Shown here one piece after another: positions 35,238 to 43,548 of a stretch of 64,000 bases of DNA. The translations under genes and the position numbers were made by a program. How positions within the stretch are numbered: position 1 is the stretch's first letter; each line of letters starts with the position of its first letter. Source of the DNA: VXNE01 sp965208745 (GTDB lineage Bacteria; Pseudomonadota; Gammaproteobacteria; Pseudomonadales; Azotimanducaceae); assembly GCA_965208745.1 (NCBI GenBank), contig CBDBPN010000004.1:620001-684000 (forward strand), read 5' to 3'. The notes beneath the pieces are model-generated. The model saw nothing but the letters and a program-made list of their open reading frames with translations, searched no databases and had not been told where the DNA came from.

Positions 35238-35270
35238 GGGTTCCGTCCTTCGGGGCGGAACCCTTTTCTT
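35238..35270 (+). terminator. Intrinsic terminator after receptor 4
   Basis: Perfect 8-bp stem GGGTTCCG (35238-35245) / CGGAACCC (35256-35263), followed by TTTTCTT. Confidence 0.85.
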
Positions 35271-35365
35271 CGGCGTTCCGCGCCTGACGGCGGCCCCCCT
35301 GGTCGTGGTGCCGTGTCTTCGACATTCTTAAAATCTGCCGTCCTCCCGGCACAGGAATCCACGAG

Positions 35366-35575
35366 ATGTCGGCAACCTTGAACGACTCCGATCGCGGAGC
35401 AACCCGGCAACGGTTGGGCGTCAAGAGCGGCGACGTGGTCGAAATCGACCTGTACTCCGATGCGCAGATCGCCGAGTGGGACGCCGCCGACCGGCTCGAG
35501 GACGGGGAGCGCGAACGCATCGTCGGCGCGGTCACTGGGCCCGGGCAAAGGCCGGCGGAACCGCCCTACTCGTAG
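35366..35575 (+). CDS. Small hypothetical protein
   Basis: A 69-residue acidic protein (MSATLNDSDRGATRQRLGVK...) with no recognised domain. AGGA lies about 10 bases before the ATG. Its last 10 bases overlap the 3' end of the convergent sulfatase gene, which makes it less certain. Confidence 0.45.
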   Translation: MSATLNDSDRGATRQRLGVKSGDVVEIDLYSDAQIAEWDAADRLEDGERERIVGAVTGPGQRPAEPPYS

Positions 35576-36987
35576 ATCGGAATCGCCTCCGGCATCCCCA
35601 TTTCCGCCTTCCACGCCTCGATCCTCCGCTTGAACCCCTCGACGAGGTCCGGCCGCGCCGCGCTCAGGTCGTGCCGGCCCCTCGGGTCCACCGTGACATC
35701 GTAGAGGCGCATGTCGTCGGTCCCGGCGTACCACCAGAAGTGCCAGCGGTGGGTGCGGACGTAGTAGCCCTCGGCGCGCTCGCCCATCGCCACGTGCGAG
35801 CGGCGGTTGTCGCTGTAGCCGATGAGTTCCGTACGCTCGCTTGAGGTACCCTGGCCCTCGAGCAGCGGCTTGAGCGAGTGGCCCCGGAGTTCTTGGGGGA
35901 CTTCCACGCCCGCGATGTCCAGGATCGTCGGAACGATATCCAGCGACGACACCAGGCTCGTTTCGTTGAAGGAAGCCGCCAGCCGATCCTTCCAGTAGAA
36001 GACGATCGGGGTACGCACGGACAGGTCGTAGAGGGCGCCCTTGCCGGTCCACCCGCCGGAGGCCAGTTCCGGGCTCGGGGCCTCGCTGTCGGTCACGTAC
36101 TCCACGTCCGCGTCCTGCTCGTAGCCGTTGTCGCTCAGGTAGATGAACAACGTGTCCTCGAGCAGCCCCCTGGACTCGATGTGGTCCATCAGGTTGCCGA
36201 CGCCCTCGTCCCACCAGGTGATGTTGGCGTAGTACCTCCTGGCCGACTCCGAGACGTCCATGTCCGCGTAGTACTTGCGGTAGCGGTACGGAGCGTCCAG
36301 GGGGACGTGGGGCAGCATCGGCCCGAACCAGAGGAACATCGGTCTCTCGGCGTGCCGGTCGATGAAGTCGTACACGGGCTCCACCGTCTCCCGGACGAGT
36401 TCGTTGCCCTCGGAACCCATCAACTCGTGAAAGAAGGCGTCGGTCCCGTAGAGCGACATGTCCCAGCCTTCCGTCATGCCCTCGTCGAAATGGCCGTTCC
36501 GGTACGAGTTCTCCCACCACTTGCCCCCCTGCCAACTGACGTAGCCCTTCGCGGCCAGCAGCTTCGGCAGCGTGTCGAAGCTCGCCATCCCGTTGGCCTT
36601 TTGGACCGTCGTCCAGATTGCCCGGTCGCGGGGGCTCATGCGCTCCCAGCCCGACCGCGCGCGCCGGGCCTCGACACGCTCGTTCAGCCGGAGCTGGTAC
36701 TCGATGGGGTGCAGGCCCGTGATCAGCGTCCGGAGCGACGGACGGCAGTAAGGCGCCGTCGTGTGTCCCACGGAGAACGTGACGCCCCCGGCGGCGAGCG
36801 CGTCCATGCTGGGCGTGACGACGTTCGTATCGCCCATGAACCCGAAATAGGGATAGCCGTGATCGTCGCCGATCAGGAGCACGATGTTGGGCAGGCGGTC
36901 CGCGTGGCCGTACGCGGCCAGGCAGAGGGTCGCGAGGCAAAGGAGCTGGCGAGGTGCGTTCAAGGTGCGGAAATCCTCATTGCTCAA
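35566..36987 (-). CDS. Exported sulfatase with an off-pattern formylglycine motif
   Basis: 473 residues, last gene of the sugar operon. An N-terminal signal peptide (RQLLCLATLCLAAYGHA) is followed by NIVLLIGDDHGYPYFG (metal site) and later LSDNGYEQDAD, as in type I sulfatases. The active-site segment reads APYCRPSLRTLITG: C-R-P-S-L-R, so Arg is at +5, not the +4 of the canonical CxPxR. Either maturation tolerates this or the protein has another activity. A TTG at 36987 overlaps the P450 stop; a TTG at 36963 behind GAGGATT is a good alternative. The gene is coupled to the ABC/GH13 operon, linking it to an imported substrate, yet the signal peptide places it outside the cytoplasm. Confidence 0.88.
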   Translation of the reverse strand: MSNEDFRTLNAPRQLLCLATLCLAAYGHADRLPNIVLLIGDDHGYPYFGFMGDTNVVTPSMDALAAGGVTFSVGHTTAPYCRPSLRTLITGLHPIEYQLRLNERVEARRARSGWERMSPRDRAIWTTVQKANGMASFDTLPKLLAAKGYVSWQGGKWWENSYRNGHFDEGMTEGWDMSLYGTDAFFHELMGSEGNELVRETVEPVYDFIDRHAERPMFLWFGPMLPHVPLDAPYRYRKYYADMDVSESARRYYANITWWDEGVGNLMDHIESRGLLEDTLFIYLSDNGYEQDADVEYVTDSEAPSPELASGGWTGKGALYDLSVRTPIVFYWKDRLAASFNETSLVSSLDIVPTILDIAGVEVPQELRGHSLKPLLEGQGTSSERTELIGYSDNRRSHVAMGERAEGYYVRTHRWHFWWYAGTDDMRLYDVTVDPRGRHDLSAARPDLVEGFKRRIEAWKAEMGMPEAIPIYE

Positions 36988-38119
36988 TGGGATGAAGGGC
37001 CAACGTCAGCGACTCGTACCCGGTCTGGCGCCGGTAGTCGGGCCATTCCTCGTACTTCGGTTCGCCGGCCAGGAACTCGACACTGCTCGCTTTCGTCGAC
37101 ACGTGTTCCAGCACCGAGCGCAGGATCAACCGCGCCTGGTGCACCCCGAGGCAGAAGTGCGGGCCGAAGCCGTAGGCGACGTGCACGTTCCTGCGCCGGT
37201 CGAGCCGGACTTCGTCGGGGTCCGGGAACACGCGCTCGTCCCGGTTGGCCGCCGCCCAGCACAGCGACGCCCGGTGGCCCGCAGGGACCCGGGCGGCGCC
37301 GATCCGCGCGCCTGCGGGACAGGTCCTGCCGATGTGGGTGAGGGGCGAGCAGACCCGCACGACCTCTTCGGCCGCGCTGCGCACCAGTTCCGCGTCGCCG
37401 CGCAGGCGCGCGAGGTCCTCGGGGTGGTCCGCGAGATGCACCAGCGCGAAGGCGATGACCGAGACGACCGTATCCCTGCCCCCGGCGAAGGTCAGGACGG
37501 CGAAACCCATGAGCTCCTCGTCCGTGAGCTTCCGGCCCTCGTAGGTCGCCGTGGACAGCGCCCCGAAGAAGTCGTCGCCGGGATTGGCGGCCGCCTCTGG
37601 CAACACGCGGTCAAGATACCGGTAGAGTTCCGCGCGCGTCGCGTCGTCGTAGAGCACGTTCGAGTACCACGTCTCCCAGACGAGACCGTCCTCGGGCGGG
37701 CGGTTCAGCATCACGGCCAACGCGCGGGACTGCAGCTTGACGGCCAGCCCATGGATCATCTCGACCGCTCCCCGTCCCACCACCTCGTCGAGAAGAGACC
37801 CCGTGAGTTCCGACACGGCCCGGATGACTTCCGGGCGCCGCGGCCGGTCGAAGAAGGGGCGCGCCAGCGCCCGGTACGCGGTGTGTTCCGGCGGATCGGT
37901 CTCGATGGGCAGTTCGCGCACGTCGCGAAACGGCTCTTCCCCCGGGATCGGCACCCGGAAAGGCGTGTCCGAGCTGAACGCCTTGAAGTCCCGGGCGGCC
38001 CGCCGGACATCCCCATGGCGGAGAATCATCGGGATGGTCTCCCCGGCGAAATCGGCCTCGAGCACGCCGCGCGCCGCGCGAGCCTCCCGGAACGGGTCCG
38101 TGAGGTCCCAATGACTCAC
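36977..38119 (-). CDS. Cytochrome P450
   Basis: 380 residues, a soluble bacterial P450. The I-helix oxygen site AGGRDT is at 212-217, the EEVVR (ExxR) motif at 251-255, and the heme loop YGFGPHFCLG with the Cys ligand at 323. It would insert oxygen into an organic substrate with electrons from a ferredoxin pair that is not encoded here. The GTG at 38119 overlaps the GH13 stop as GTGA, so it is a true operon member and not a neighbour by chance. A P450 inside a maltose-type transport operon is unusual; substrate inferred to be an aglycone or terpenoid-like moiety. Confidence 0.93.
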   Translation of the reverse strand: MSHWDLTDPFREARAARGVLEADFAGETIPMILRHGDVRRAARDFKAFSSDTPFRVPIPGEEPFRDVRELPIETDPPEHTAYRALARPFFDRPRRPEVIRAVSELTGSLLDEVVGRGAVEMIHGLAVKLQSRALAVMLNRPPEDGLVWETWYSNVLYDDATRAELYRYLDRVLPEAAANPGDDFFGALSTATYEGRKLTDEELMGFAVLTFAGGRDTVVSVIAFALVHLADHPEDLARLRGDAELVRSAAEEVVRVCSPLTHIGRTCPAGARIGAARVPAGHRASLCWAAANRDERVFPDPDEVRLDRRRNVHVAYGFGPHFCLGVHQARLILRSVLEHVSTKASSVEFLAGEPKYEEWPDYRRQTGYESLTLALHPIEQ

Positions 38120-39759
38120 GAGGCGACTCCGTCCGGATCGCTCCAGACGCCTACGTAGCCGCTCCCGGGCGGCATTGTGCCAGGGCACCGCCCGTCCACC
38201 GGCTCGCAACCCACGGCGAGCTGACGGTCGACCGGACCGGTCTCAGGCGCACTCCACCGGATTTCCCGGTCCGTCAGGTTGAACGCGCAGAACGCCGAGC
38301 CTTCCGCAGACCGCCTGTGGAACGCGAGCAGGTCCCCTGCCCCTTCCAGGAAGCGCAGGTCACCCGTGCGCAGGGCATCCGAAGCGCGGCGCAAGCCGAG
38401 CGCCCTGCGGAAGAAGCTCAGCGTCGAGTCCGGGTCGTCCGCCTGCGTATCGACCGCGAGCGCCCGGTGCTCCGCCGGGGACGGCAGCCACGGCTCCGTT
38501 CCGCTGAAGCCTCCGAACGAATCGTCCCGGCGCCACGGCATCGGCGTACGGGCGCCGTCGCGGCCGAGGGTCTGCGGCCAGTTGTTCTTCGCTTCCGGGT
38601 CCTGGATCCTGTCGAATGGCACGTCCGCCTGGGGCAGGCCCAGTTCCTCGCCCTGGTAGACCATCACGCTGCCCCGCAGCGTGGCCAGCAGCAGCGCGAA
38701 GAGTCTGGCCCGGTGCGCCGGGTCCGGGTGCCGCCGCCACCGGCTCACCACGCGTGGCGCGTCGTGGTTCGAGAACGCCCAGCAGGGCCATCCCTCACCG
38801 GCGTCGCCGTTCCACCGCCCGAGGACATGCCGCACGCTGTCCGCGGTCAGGTCCGGCATGCCCAGGAACTCGAACCCGTACGCACTGTTCAGCCGTTTCG
38901 CATCCGCGGTGTAGGCCTTCTGGATCGGCAGGGGGTCGCCGGAACCCACCTCCGCCACCGTGAAGATCTCCCCGAACGCATCCGTTACGCGCCGGAACCG
39001 TTCCAGCAGCGCCGGCATGTCCGGATGGTTCATCGTGTAACGCGCTTCCTGCATGAGGTACGGCCTCGACGTCGCGAAAAACGGCGGTTTCGCCCGGGGG
39101 TTGTCGCGCAACCGCGGGTCGTGCATGCCGTGGTTGATCGCGTCCAGCCGGAACCCGTCCACGCCCCGGCGCAGCCAGAATCGCGCCACGTCGAGCAACG
39201 CTTCCTGGACAGCCGGGTTGTGGAGGTTGAGGTCCGGCTGCGCGGCGAGGAAGTTGTGCTGGTAGTACTGCTCCCTGCGGGCGTCCCACGTCCACGCCGG
39301 ACCGACGAAGACCGACTGCCAGTTGTTCGGCGGCGACCCGTCCGGTTTGGGATCGGCCCAGACATACCAGTCCGCCTTCTCGTTGTCGCGGCTCCCGCGG
39401 CTCTCCCGGAACCAGGGATGCCGGTCGGACGTGTGCGAGTAGACCTGGTCGATGATCACCCGGAGCTTCAGCCGGTGCGCCTCTTCCAGCAACGCATCGA
39501 AATCTCCGAGGGTGCCGAACACCGGATCGACGTCCCGGTAGTCCGCGACGTCGTACCCGAAATCCTTCATCGGCGACGTGAAGAACGGGGAGATCCAGAT
39601 GGCGTCCGCGCCGAGGTCGGCCACGTGGCCTAGACGCGAGCGGATACCCCTGAGGTCGCCGACGCCGTCGCCGCTGGTGTCCTGGAAGCTGCGCGGATAG
39701 ATCTGGTAGATGACGGCGCCCCGCCACCACTCGTTGCCGGTATCGCTCAAAGGCCTCAT
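38116..39759 (-). CDS. GH13 alpha-glucosidase (oligo-1,6-glucosidase-like)
   Basis: 547-residue cytoplasmic enzyme that hydrolyses terminal alpha-glucosidic bonds. It has the GH13 order: YQIYPRSFQDTSGDGVGDL, DQVYSHTSDRHPWF, nucleophile Asp206 in GVDGFRLDAIN, acid/base Glu270 in VAEVGSG and Asp333 in FSNHD. No signal peptide, so it acts on imported sugars. The ATG at 39759 overlaps the stop of the ATPase gene (ATGA). The reading frame stays open far upstream, but only this start fits the family. Confidence 0.95.
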   Translation of the reverse strand: MRPLSDTGNEWWRGAVIYQIYPRSFQDTSGDGVGDLRGIRSRLGHVADLGADAIWISPFFTSPMKDFGYDVADYRDVDPVFGTLGDFDALLEEAHRLKLRVIIDQVYSHTSDRHPWFRESRGSRDNEKADWYVWADPKPDGSPPNNWQSVFVGPAWTWDARREQYYQHNFLAAQPDLNLHNPAVQEALLDVARFWLRRGVDGFRLDAINHGMHDPRLRDNPRAKPPFFATSRPYLMQEARYTMNHPDMPALLERFRRVTDAFGEIFTVAEVGSGDPLPIQKAYTADAKRLNSAYGFEFLGMPDLTADSVRHVLGRWNGDAGEGWPCWAFSNHDAPRVVSRWRRHPDPAHRARLFALLLATLRGSVMVYQGEELGLPQADVPFDRIQDPEAKNNWPQTLGRDGARTPMPWRRDDSFGGFSGTEPWLPSPAEHRALAVDTQADDPDSTLSFFRRALGLRRASDALRTGDLRFLEGAGDLLAFHRRSAEGSAFCAFNLTDREIRWSAPETGPVDRQLAVGCEPVDGRCPGTMPPGSGYVGVWSDPDGVAS

Positions 39760-40820
39760 TCCTCCAACAGGACTGCCGCAGCGTGGGTAAGGGAAACGGC
39801 GATACGCACGCCGGGAACGACGTCCGTCTCCGGACCGGCGCGGATCGATGCCGTGATCGGGTGTCCGAGCACGTCGAGATGCATCACGGACGTGCTGCCG
39901 AGGTTCTCGCGACCGATTACGGTGGCGGGAACGCTGTCCGCGGCCTCGCCAGCCTCGCGCACGCGCACCGACTCCGATCGAATGCCGTAGAACCCGGGCC
40001 CGGTCCGGTCGCAGAGGTGCTCGGGCAGCGGGAAGGACAGCTCCCCTGAGCGAAACCGCCCGGAGGCCGCTTCCCCCTCGACCAGGTTCATGGGCGGCGT
40101 GCCGATGAACGAGGCGACGAAGGAGTTCGCCGGGCGGTGATAGGCGTCCAGCGGCGGGGCGTGCTGCTGCAGCCGACCGCCGTCGATGACCGCAATGCGG
40201 TCGGCCAGGGTCATCGCCTCCACCTGGTCGTGGGTGACGTACACCGTCGTTGTGCCGTGCAACTCGTGCAGGCGGCGGATCTCGAGCCGCATGCGGTTCC
40301 TGAGCTTTGCGTCGAGGTTCGAGAGGGGCTCGTCCATCAACAGGACCCGGGGCCTGCGCACGAGCGCCCGGCCGATCGCGACCCGCTGCTGCTGCCCGCC
40401 CGAGAGTTCGCGGGGCCTTCGCTCGAGCAAATCGCCGAGCCCGAGCATGTCGACCGCGCCGGCGATGCGCTCCCGGATCTCCGGCTCGTCTATGGCCTCC
40501 CGGTGCCGGCCGTAACGCAGCCCGAACCCGAGGTTGTCGGCCACGCTCATGTGCGGGTAGAGGGCATACGACTGGAAGACCATGCCCAGGTCGCGCGCCC
40601 CGGCGGGGAGGTCGTTCACCCGGTTGCCCCCGATCAGGATGTCGCCGGCGGTGACCTCCTCCAGGCCGGCCAGCAGCCTGAGCGCGGTCGACTTCCCGCA
40701 GCCGGAGGGACCGAGCAGCACCAGGAACTCCCCTTCCTCGACCCTCAGGCTGAGCGAATCCAGCGCGGTCGTGCCGTCCTCGAACCGCTTGGTGACGTGG
40801 GCGAACTCGACCGTCGACAT
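39756..40820 (-). CDS. ABC sugar transporter ATPase (MalK/UgpC type)
   Basis: 354 residues. Walker A GPSGCGKST at 37-45, Q-loop VFQSYALYPHMSV, signature LSGGQQQR and Walker B LLMDEPLSNLD are followed by a C-terminal TOBE-type regulatory domain (from about residue 240). It powers the two permeases encoded just upstream. It starts 6 bp after the second permease stop and ends overlapping the glucosidase start, so the unit is tightly coupled. Confidence 0.95.
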   Translation of the reverse strand: MSTVEFAHVTKRFEDGTTALDSLSLRVEEGEFLVLLGPSGCGKSTALRLLAGLEEVTAGDILIGGNRVNDLPAGARDLGMVFQSYALYPHMSVADNLGFGLRYGRHREAIDEPEIRERIAGAVDMLGLGDLLERRPRELSGGQQQRVAIGRALVRRPRVLLMDEPLSNLDAKLRNRMRLEIRRLHELHGTTTVYVTHDQVEAMTLADRIAVIDGGRLQQHAPPLDAYHRPANSFVASFIGTPPMNLVEGEAASGRFRSGELSFPLPEHLCDRTGPGFYGIRSESVRVREAGEAADSVPATVIGRENLGSTSVMHLDVLGHPITASIRAGPETDVVPGVRIAVSLTHAAAVLLEE

Positions 40821-40826
40821 CGCCCG

Positions 40827-42074
40827 CTAACCCTTGATGGCGCCGGCGCTCAGCCCCTTCACGAGGGACTTCTGGAACGCGATGAAGAGGATGACGACGG
40901 GCACGCTGACCAAGATGCTGGCGGCGGCGAAGTCGCCCCATTGCTGGCCCGTGGCCGGGATCATGGAGGCGAGCCCCACCGGCAGCGTGTACTGGTCGTT
41001 CGACGTGTTGAAGACGAGCGCCAGCAGGAACTCGTTCCACGCCGTGAGGAACGAGAACAGCGCCGTGACCGCGACGGCCGGCAGCGAGAGCGGCAGGACG
41101 ACACGGCGGAAGATCTGCAGGCGCGTGCATCCCTCGATCGCCGCGGCTTCCTCGATCTCCCGCGGGATCGAGTCGAAGAAACCCTTCAGCATCCAGACGC
41201 AGAGCGGCAGCGCGGTGACCGAATAGACGACGATCAGGCCGATGCTGGTGTTCAGGAGGCCCAGGGACTTCATGATCATGAAGTACGGCAGCAGGATGAT
41301 GATGCCGGGGAACATCTGCACCAGGACGAAGAGGAACATGGAGGCCCGCCGGCCGCTGAAGCGGTAGCGGCTGAAGGCGTAGCCCGCGGGGATGGCGAGC
41401 AGCAGTCCGGCGACGGTGGTCCCGGTCGAGACGATGAGCGAATTGGCGACCCAGGTCCCGAACGCCGCGCTGCCGAGGATCGCCGCGAAGTGCTCGGCGG
41501 AGAACGCGTCGCCGATGGCCCCGCCCAGGACGTTGCCGGGCGAGACCGCGACGTCCGCGATCCAGACCAGGGGCACGATCACCGGCACGCACGCGTGCAG
41601 CAGCAATACCTGCGCCCCGACCTGGGCGAGCCGCGGTTCCAGGCGCCGATTGCCGCGCAGGCACGCGTCGACGAACGCCGCGTCGGCCCGCCCAGCCATC
41701 CAGCCCGCCACCCGGGTTGAGAGGAGCCAGTACAAGGCGACCGCCGCCGGGATGACGACCCAGCCAGCGGTCCACACCTCATAGACGCTGGTTCCGCCGC
41801 TCGCGAAAATGGCGATCCCGGTCGCGCCGGAGGCCGTCGCGAACGCGGCACCAACGTATCGCTTCCAGGTATGCGTGCTCCCGGACAGACACGCCCGGCA
41901 GCCGCCGAGCGGCACCATCGCCAGCACGATACCCACCTGCCGCGCCCCCTCGCCGCGCAGGAGTTCCAGGCCGAAGATCACCGCGAGGACGCCCACCGCG
42001 GCCGGCAGCCAGCGCCGTAACGCCGCGACCTCGGCCGGCACGACCCACGCCAGGATCCCGGTCGCCGCCGTCAC
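40827..42074 (-). CDS. ABC sugar permease, MalG-like with N-terminal extension
   Basis: 415 residues against about 280-300 in the family. The last 280 form the permease domain with the EAA loop EEAAAIEGCTRLQIFRRVVLP, which docks the ATPase. The first 130 or so are extra and include three or four hydrophobic stretches (LAWVVPAEVAALRRWL; YVGAAFATASGATGIAIFAS). The GTG at 42074 overlaps the stop of the first permease (GTGA). Confidence 0.92.
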   Translation of the reverse strand: MTAATGILAWVVPAEVAALRRWLPAAVGVLAVIFGLELLRGEGARQVGIVLAMVPLGGCRACLSGSTHTWKRYVGAAFATASGATGIAIFASGGTSVYEVWTAGWVVIPAAVALYWLLSTRVAGWMAGRADAAFVDACLRGNRRLEPRLAQVGAQVLLLHACVPVIVPLVWIADVAVSPGNVLGGAIGDAFSAEHFAAILGSAAFGTWVANSLIVSTGTTVAGLLLAIPAGYAFSRYRFSGRRASMFLFVLVQMFPGIIILLPYFMIMKSLGLLNTSIGLIVVYSVTALPLCVWMLKGFFDSIPREIEEAAAIEGCTRLQIFRRVVLPLSLPAVAVTALFSFLTAWNEFLLALVFNTSNDQYTLPVGLASMIPATGQQWGDFAAASILVSVPVVILFIAFQKSLVKGLSAGAIKG

Positions 42075-43546
42075 CGCGCGAGCTCCAGGACGCCCGAGCG
42101 CTTCACGTAGACGTAGCAGATGCCGACCAGCAGGAGGAAGAGCGCCACCGACCACGCGGCCGCGACGCCGTACTGCCCGTAGTCGAAGGCCACGCTGAAC
42201 ACGTAGGTGATGAGCGTGTCGGTCGCGCCCGGCTCGCCGAAGCCGACGTAGGGGTTGCCGCGCGTCATCAGGTAGATGGTGTTGAAGGTGTTGAACGTCC
42301 AGATGAAGCCCAGCAGCGAGATGGGCACGAGGGTGCCCTTCAGGTTCGGCAGCGTGAGGCGGACGAACTGGTCCCAGCGCGACGCGCCCTCGAGTTCCGC
42401 CGCTTCGAACATGTCCGTCGGGATGCCCTGCAGGGCGCCGGAGAGCGCCATCATCATGAACGGAATGCCGAGCCAGATGTTCACCAGGATGACCGACGCG
42501 CGGGCGGCATTGGGCGTGGCCGTGAAGTCGATCGCGGTTCCCAGGATGGCGTTCAGCAGCCCGTCCGGCTGCAGCATGCCGTTCCAGGCGAGCACGGAGA
42601 TGTAACCCGGGATCGCCCACGGCAGCAGCAGGACGGTCCGGTACAGCGTACTTCCGCGAATGCCCGGGCGGGTCAGCGTGTAGGCGAGCAGCAGTCCGAT
42701 CCCCACATGCGCGGCGACGTTGGTGAACGTCCAGATCATCGTGAACGCGCCGACGCGCAGGATTCCCGGACTGGAGGCGACGGTGACGAAGTTCCCGATC
42801 CCGTTCCAGTTCTCTTGCCCGAGATGGCTCTGGCTCGCGTCGGTGAAGGCCAGCCACACGCCGTAGGCGATCGGGTAGAACGTCAGGGCGGTGAGGCCGA
42901 TGAGAGCCGGCGCGACGTAGACGTACGCGTGGCGCGTCCCCGCCCGGCCCCCACGCAAGTCCCGGAAGCGGAGGTACGCGAGCAACACGACGGCGGCCAG
43001 GACGACCGCCGCGAGCGTGACCGTGATGTGCAGCGTGTCGGGCTCCGGGGTCCGCTCATCCGCCACGCCGGTGCGCCCGGTGACGGGCTCGAAGGAAGCG
43101 GCCGCGCGACCGTCCGCATCGACGGGCACCACCGCGATCCACTGATCGGCTCCCGGCGCCATGCCGGACAGCGAGCAGGACCACCCCCCGGCGTCCCGCG
43201 CGACCACGGGCAGGTCGTCGGCGTTGCGGTGGATCGGCAGGCCGCCCGTCCAGCAGTCCTGGGTGTCGAAGGCCGGCGCGGTCCGCGCGAGCCCCGAGAC
43301 ATCCCCGATGAGCACGGTCGAGTGCAACTCCGCGTCGGGCGTGCTCCGGAACGGCCGGTCCGAGAACCACACCTCGTATGCGCTCGTCTCCGGCCCCGCC
43401 GCGTGGCGCACGTCGACGTGGATGCGCCGGTATTCCTGTTTCGCGGCGTCGACGGTCACCTCGGGCACGGCATCCGCGAGCGCGGTTAGCGGGACCAGGG
43501 CAAGGAGCCACGCGCATCCTGCGAGTTGGGGCCGACGGGGAGGCAT
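42071..43546 (-). CDS. ABC sugar permease, MalF-like with exported N-terminal domain
   Basis: 491 residues. The first 25 look like a signal peptide (CAWLLALVPLTALADA). Residues 26-170 form a soluble domain (VTVDAAKQEYRRIHVDVRHA ... QWIAVVPVDADG) with a fibronectin-like flavour that would sit in the periplasm. A membrane span at about 178-195 and the permease domain follow, with EAA loop FEAAELEGASRWDQFVRLTLP. MalF of E. coli has an extra periplasmic loop, but not at the N-terminus. It begins 2 bp after the binding-protein stop. Confidence 0.92.
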   Translation of the reverse strand: MPPRRPQLAGCAWLLALVPLTALADAVPEVTVDAAKQEYRRIHVDVRHAAGPETSAYEVWFSDRPFRSTPDAELHSTVLIGDVSGLARTAPAFDTQDCWTGGLPIHRNADDLPVVARDAGGWSCSLSGMAPGADQWIAVVPVDADGRAAASFEPVTGRTGVADERTPEPDTLHITVTLAAVVLAAVVLLAYLRFRDLRGGRAGTRHAYVYVAPALIGLTALTFYPIAYGVWLAFTDASQSHLGQENWNGIGNFVTVASSPGILRVGAFTMIWTFTNVAAHVGIGLLLAYTLTRPGIRGSTLYRTVLLLPWAIPGYISVLAWNGMLQPDGLLNAILGTAIDFTATPNAARASVILVNIWLGIPFMMMALSGALQGIPTDMFEAAELEGASRWDQFVRLTLPNLKGTLVPISLLGFIWTFNTFNTIYLMTRGNPYVGFGEPGATDTLITYVFSVAFDYGQYGVAAAWSVALFLLLVGICYVYVKRSGVLELAR

Positions 43547-43548
43547 CC

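Noticed and set aside
39760..41775. Long upstream extension of the GH13 frame across the ATPase and permease genes
   Set aside because: It overlaps well-supported genes on the same strand; the family start lies at 39759 with an ATGA overlap.
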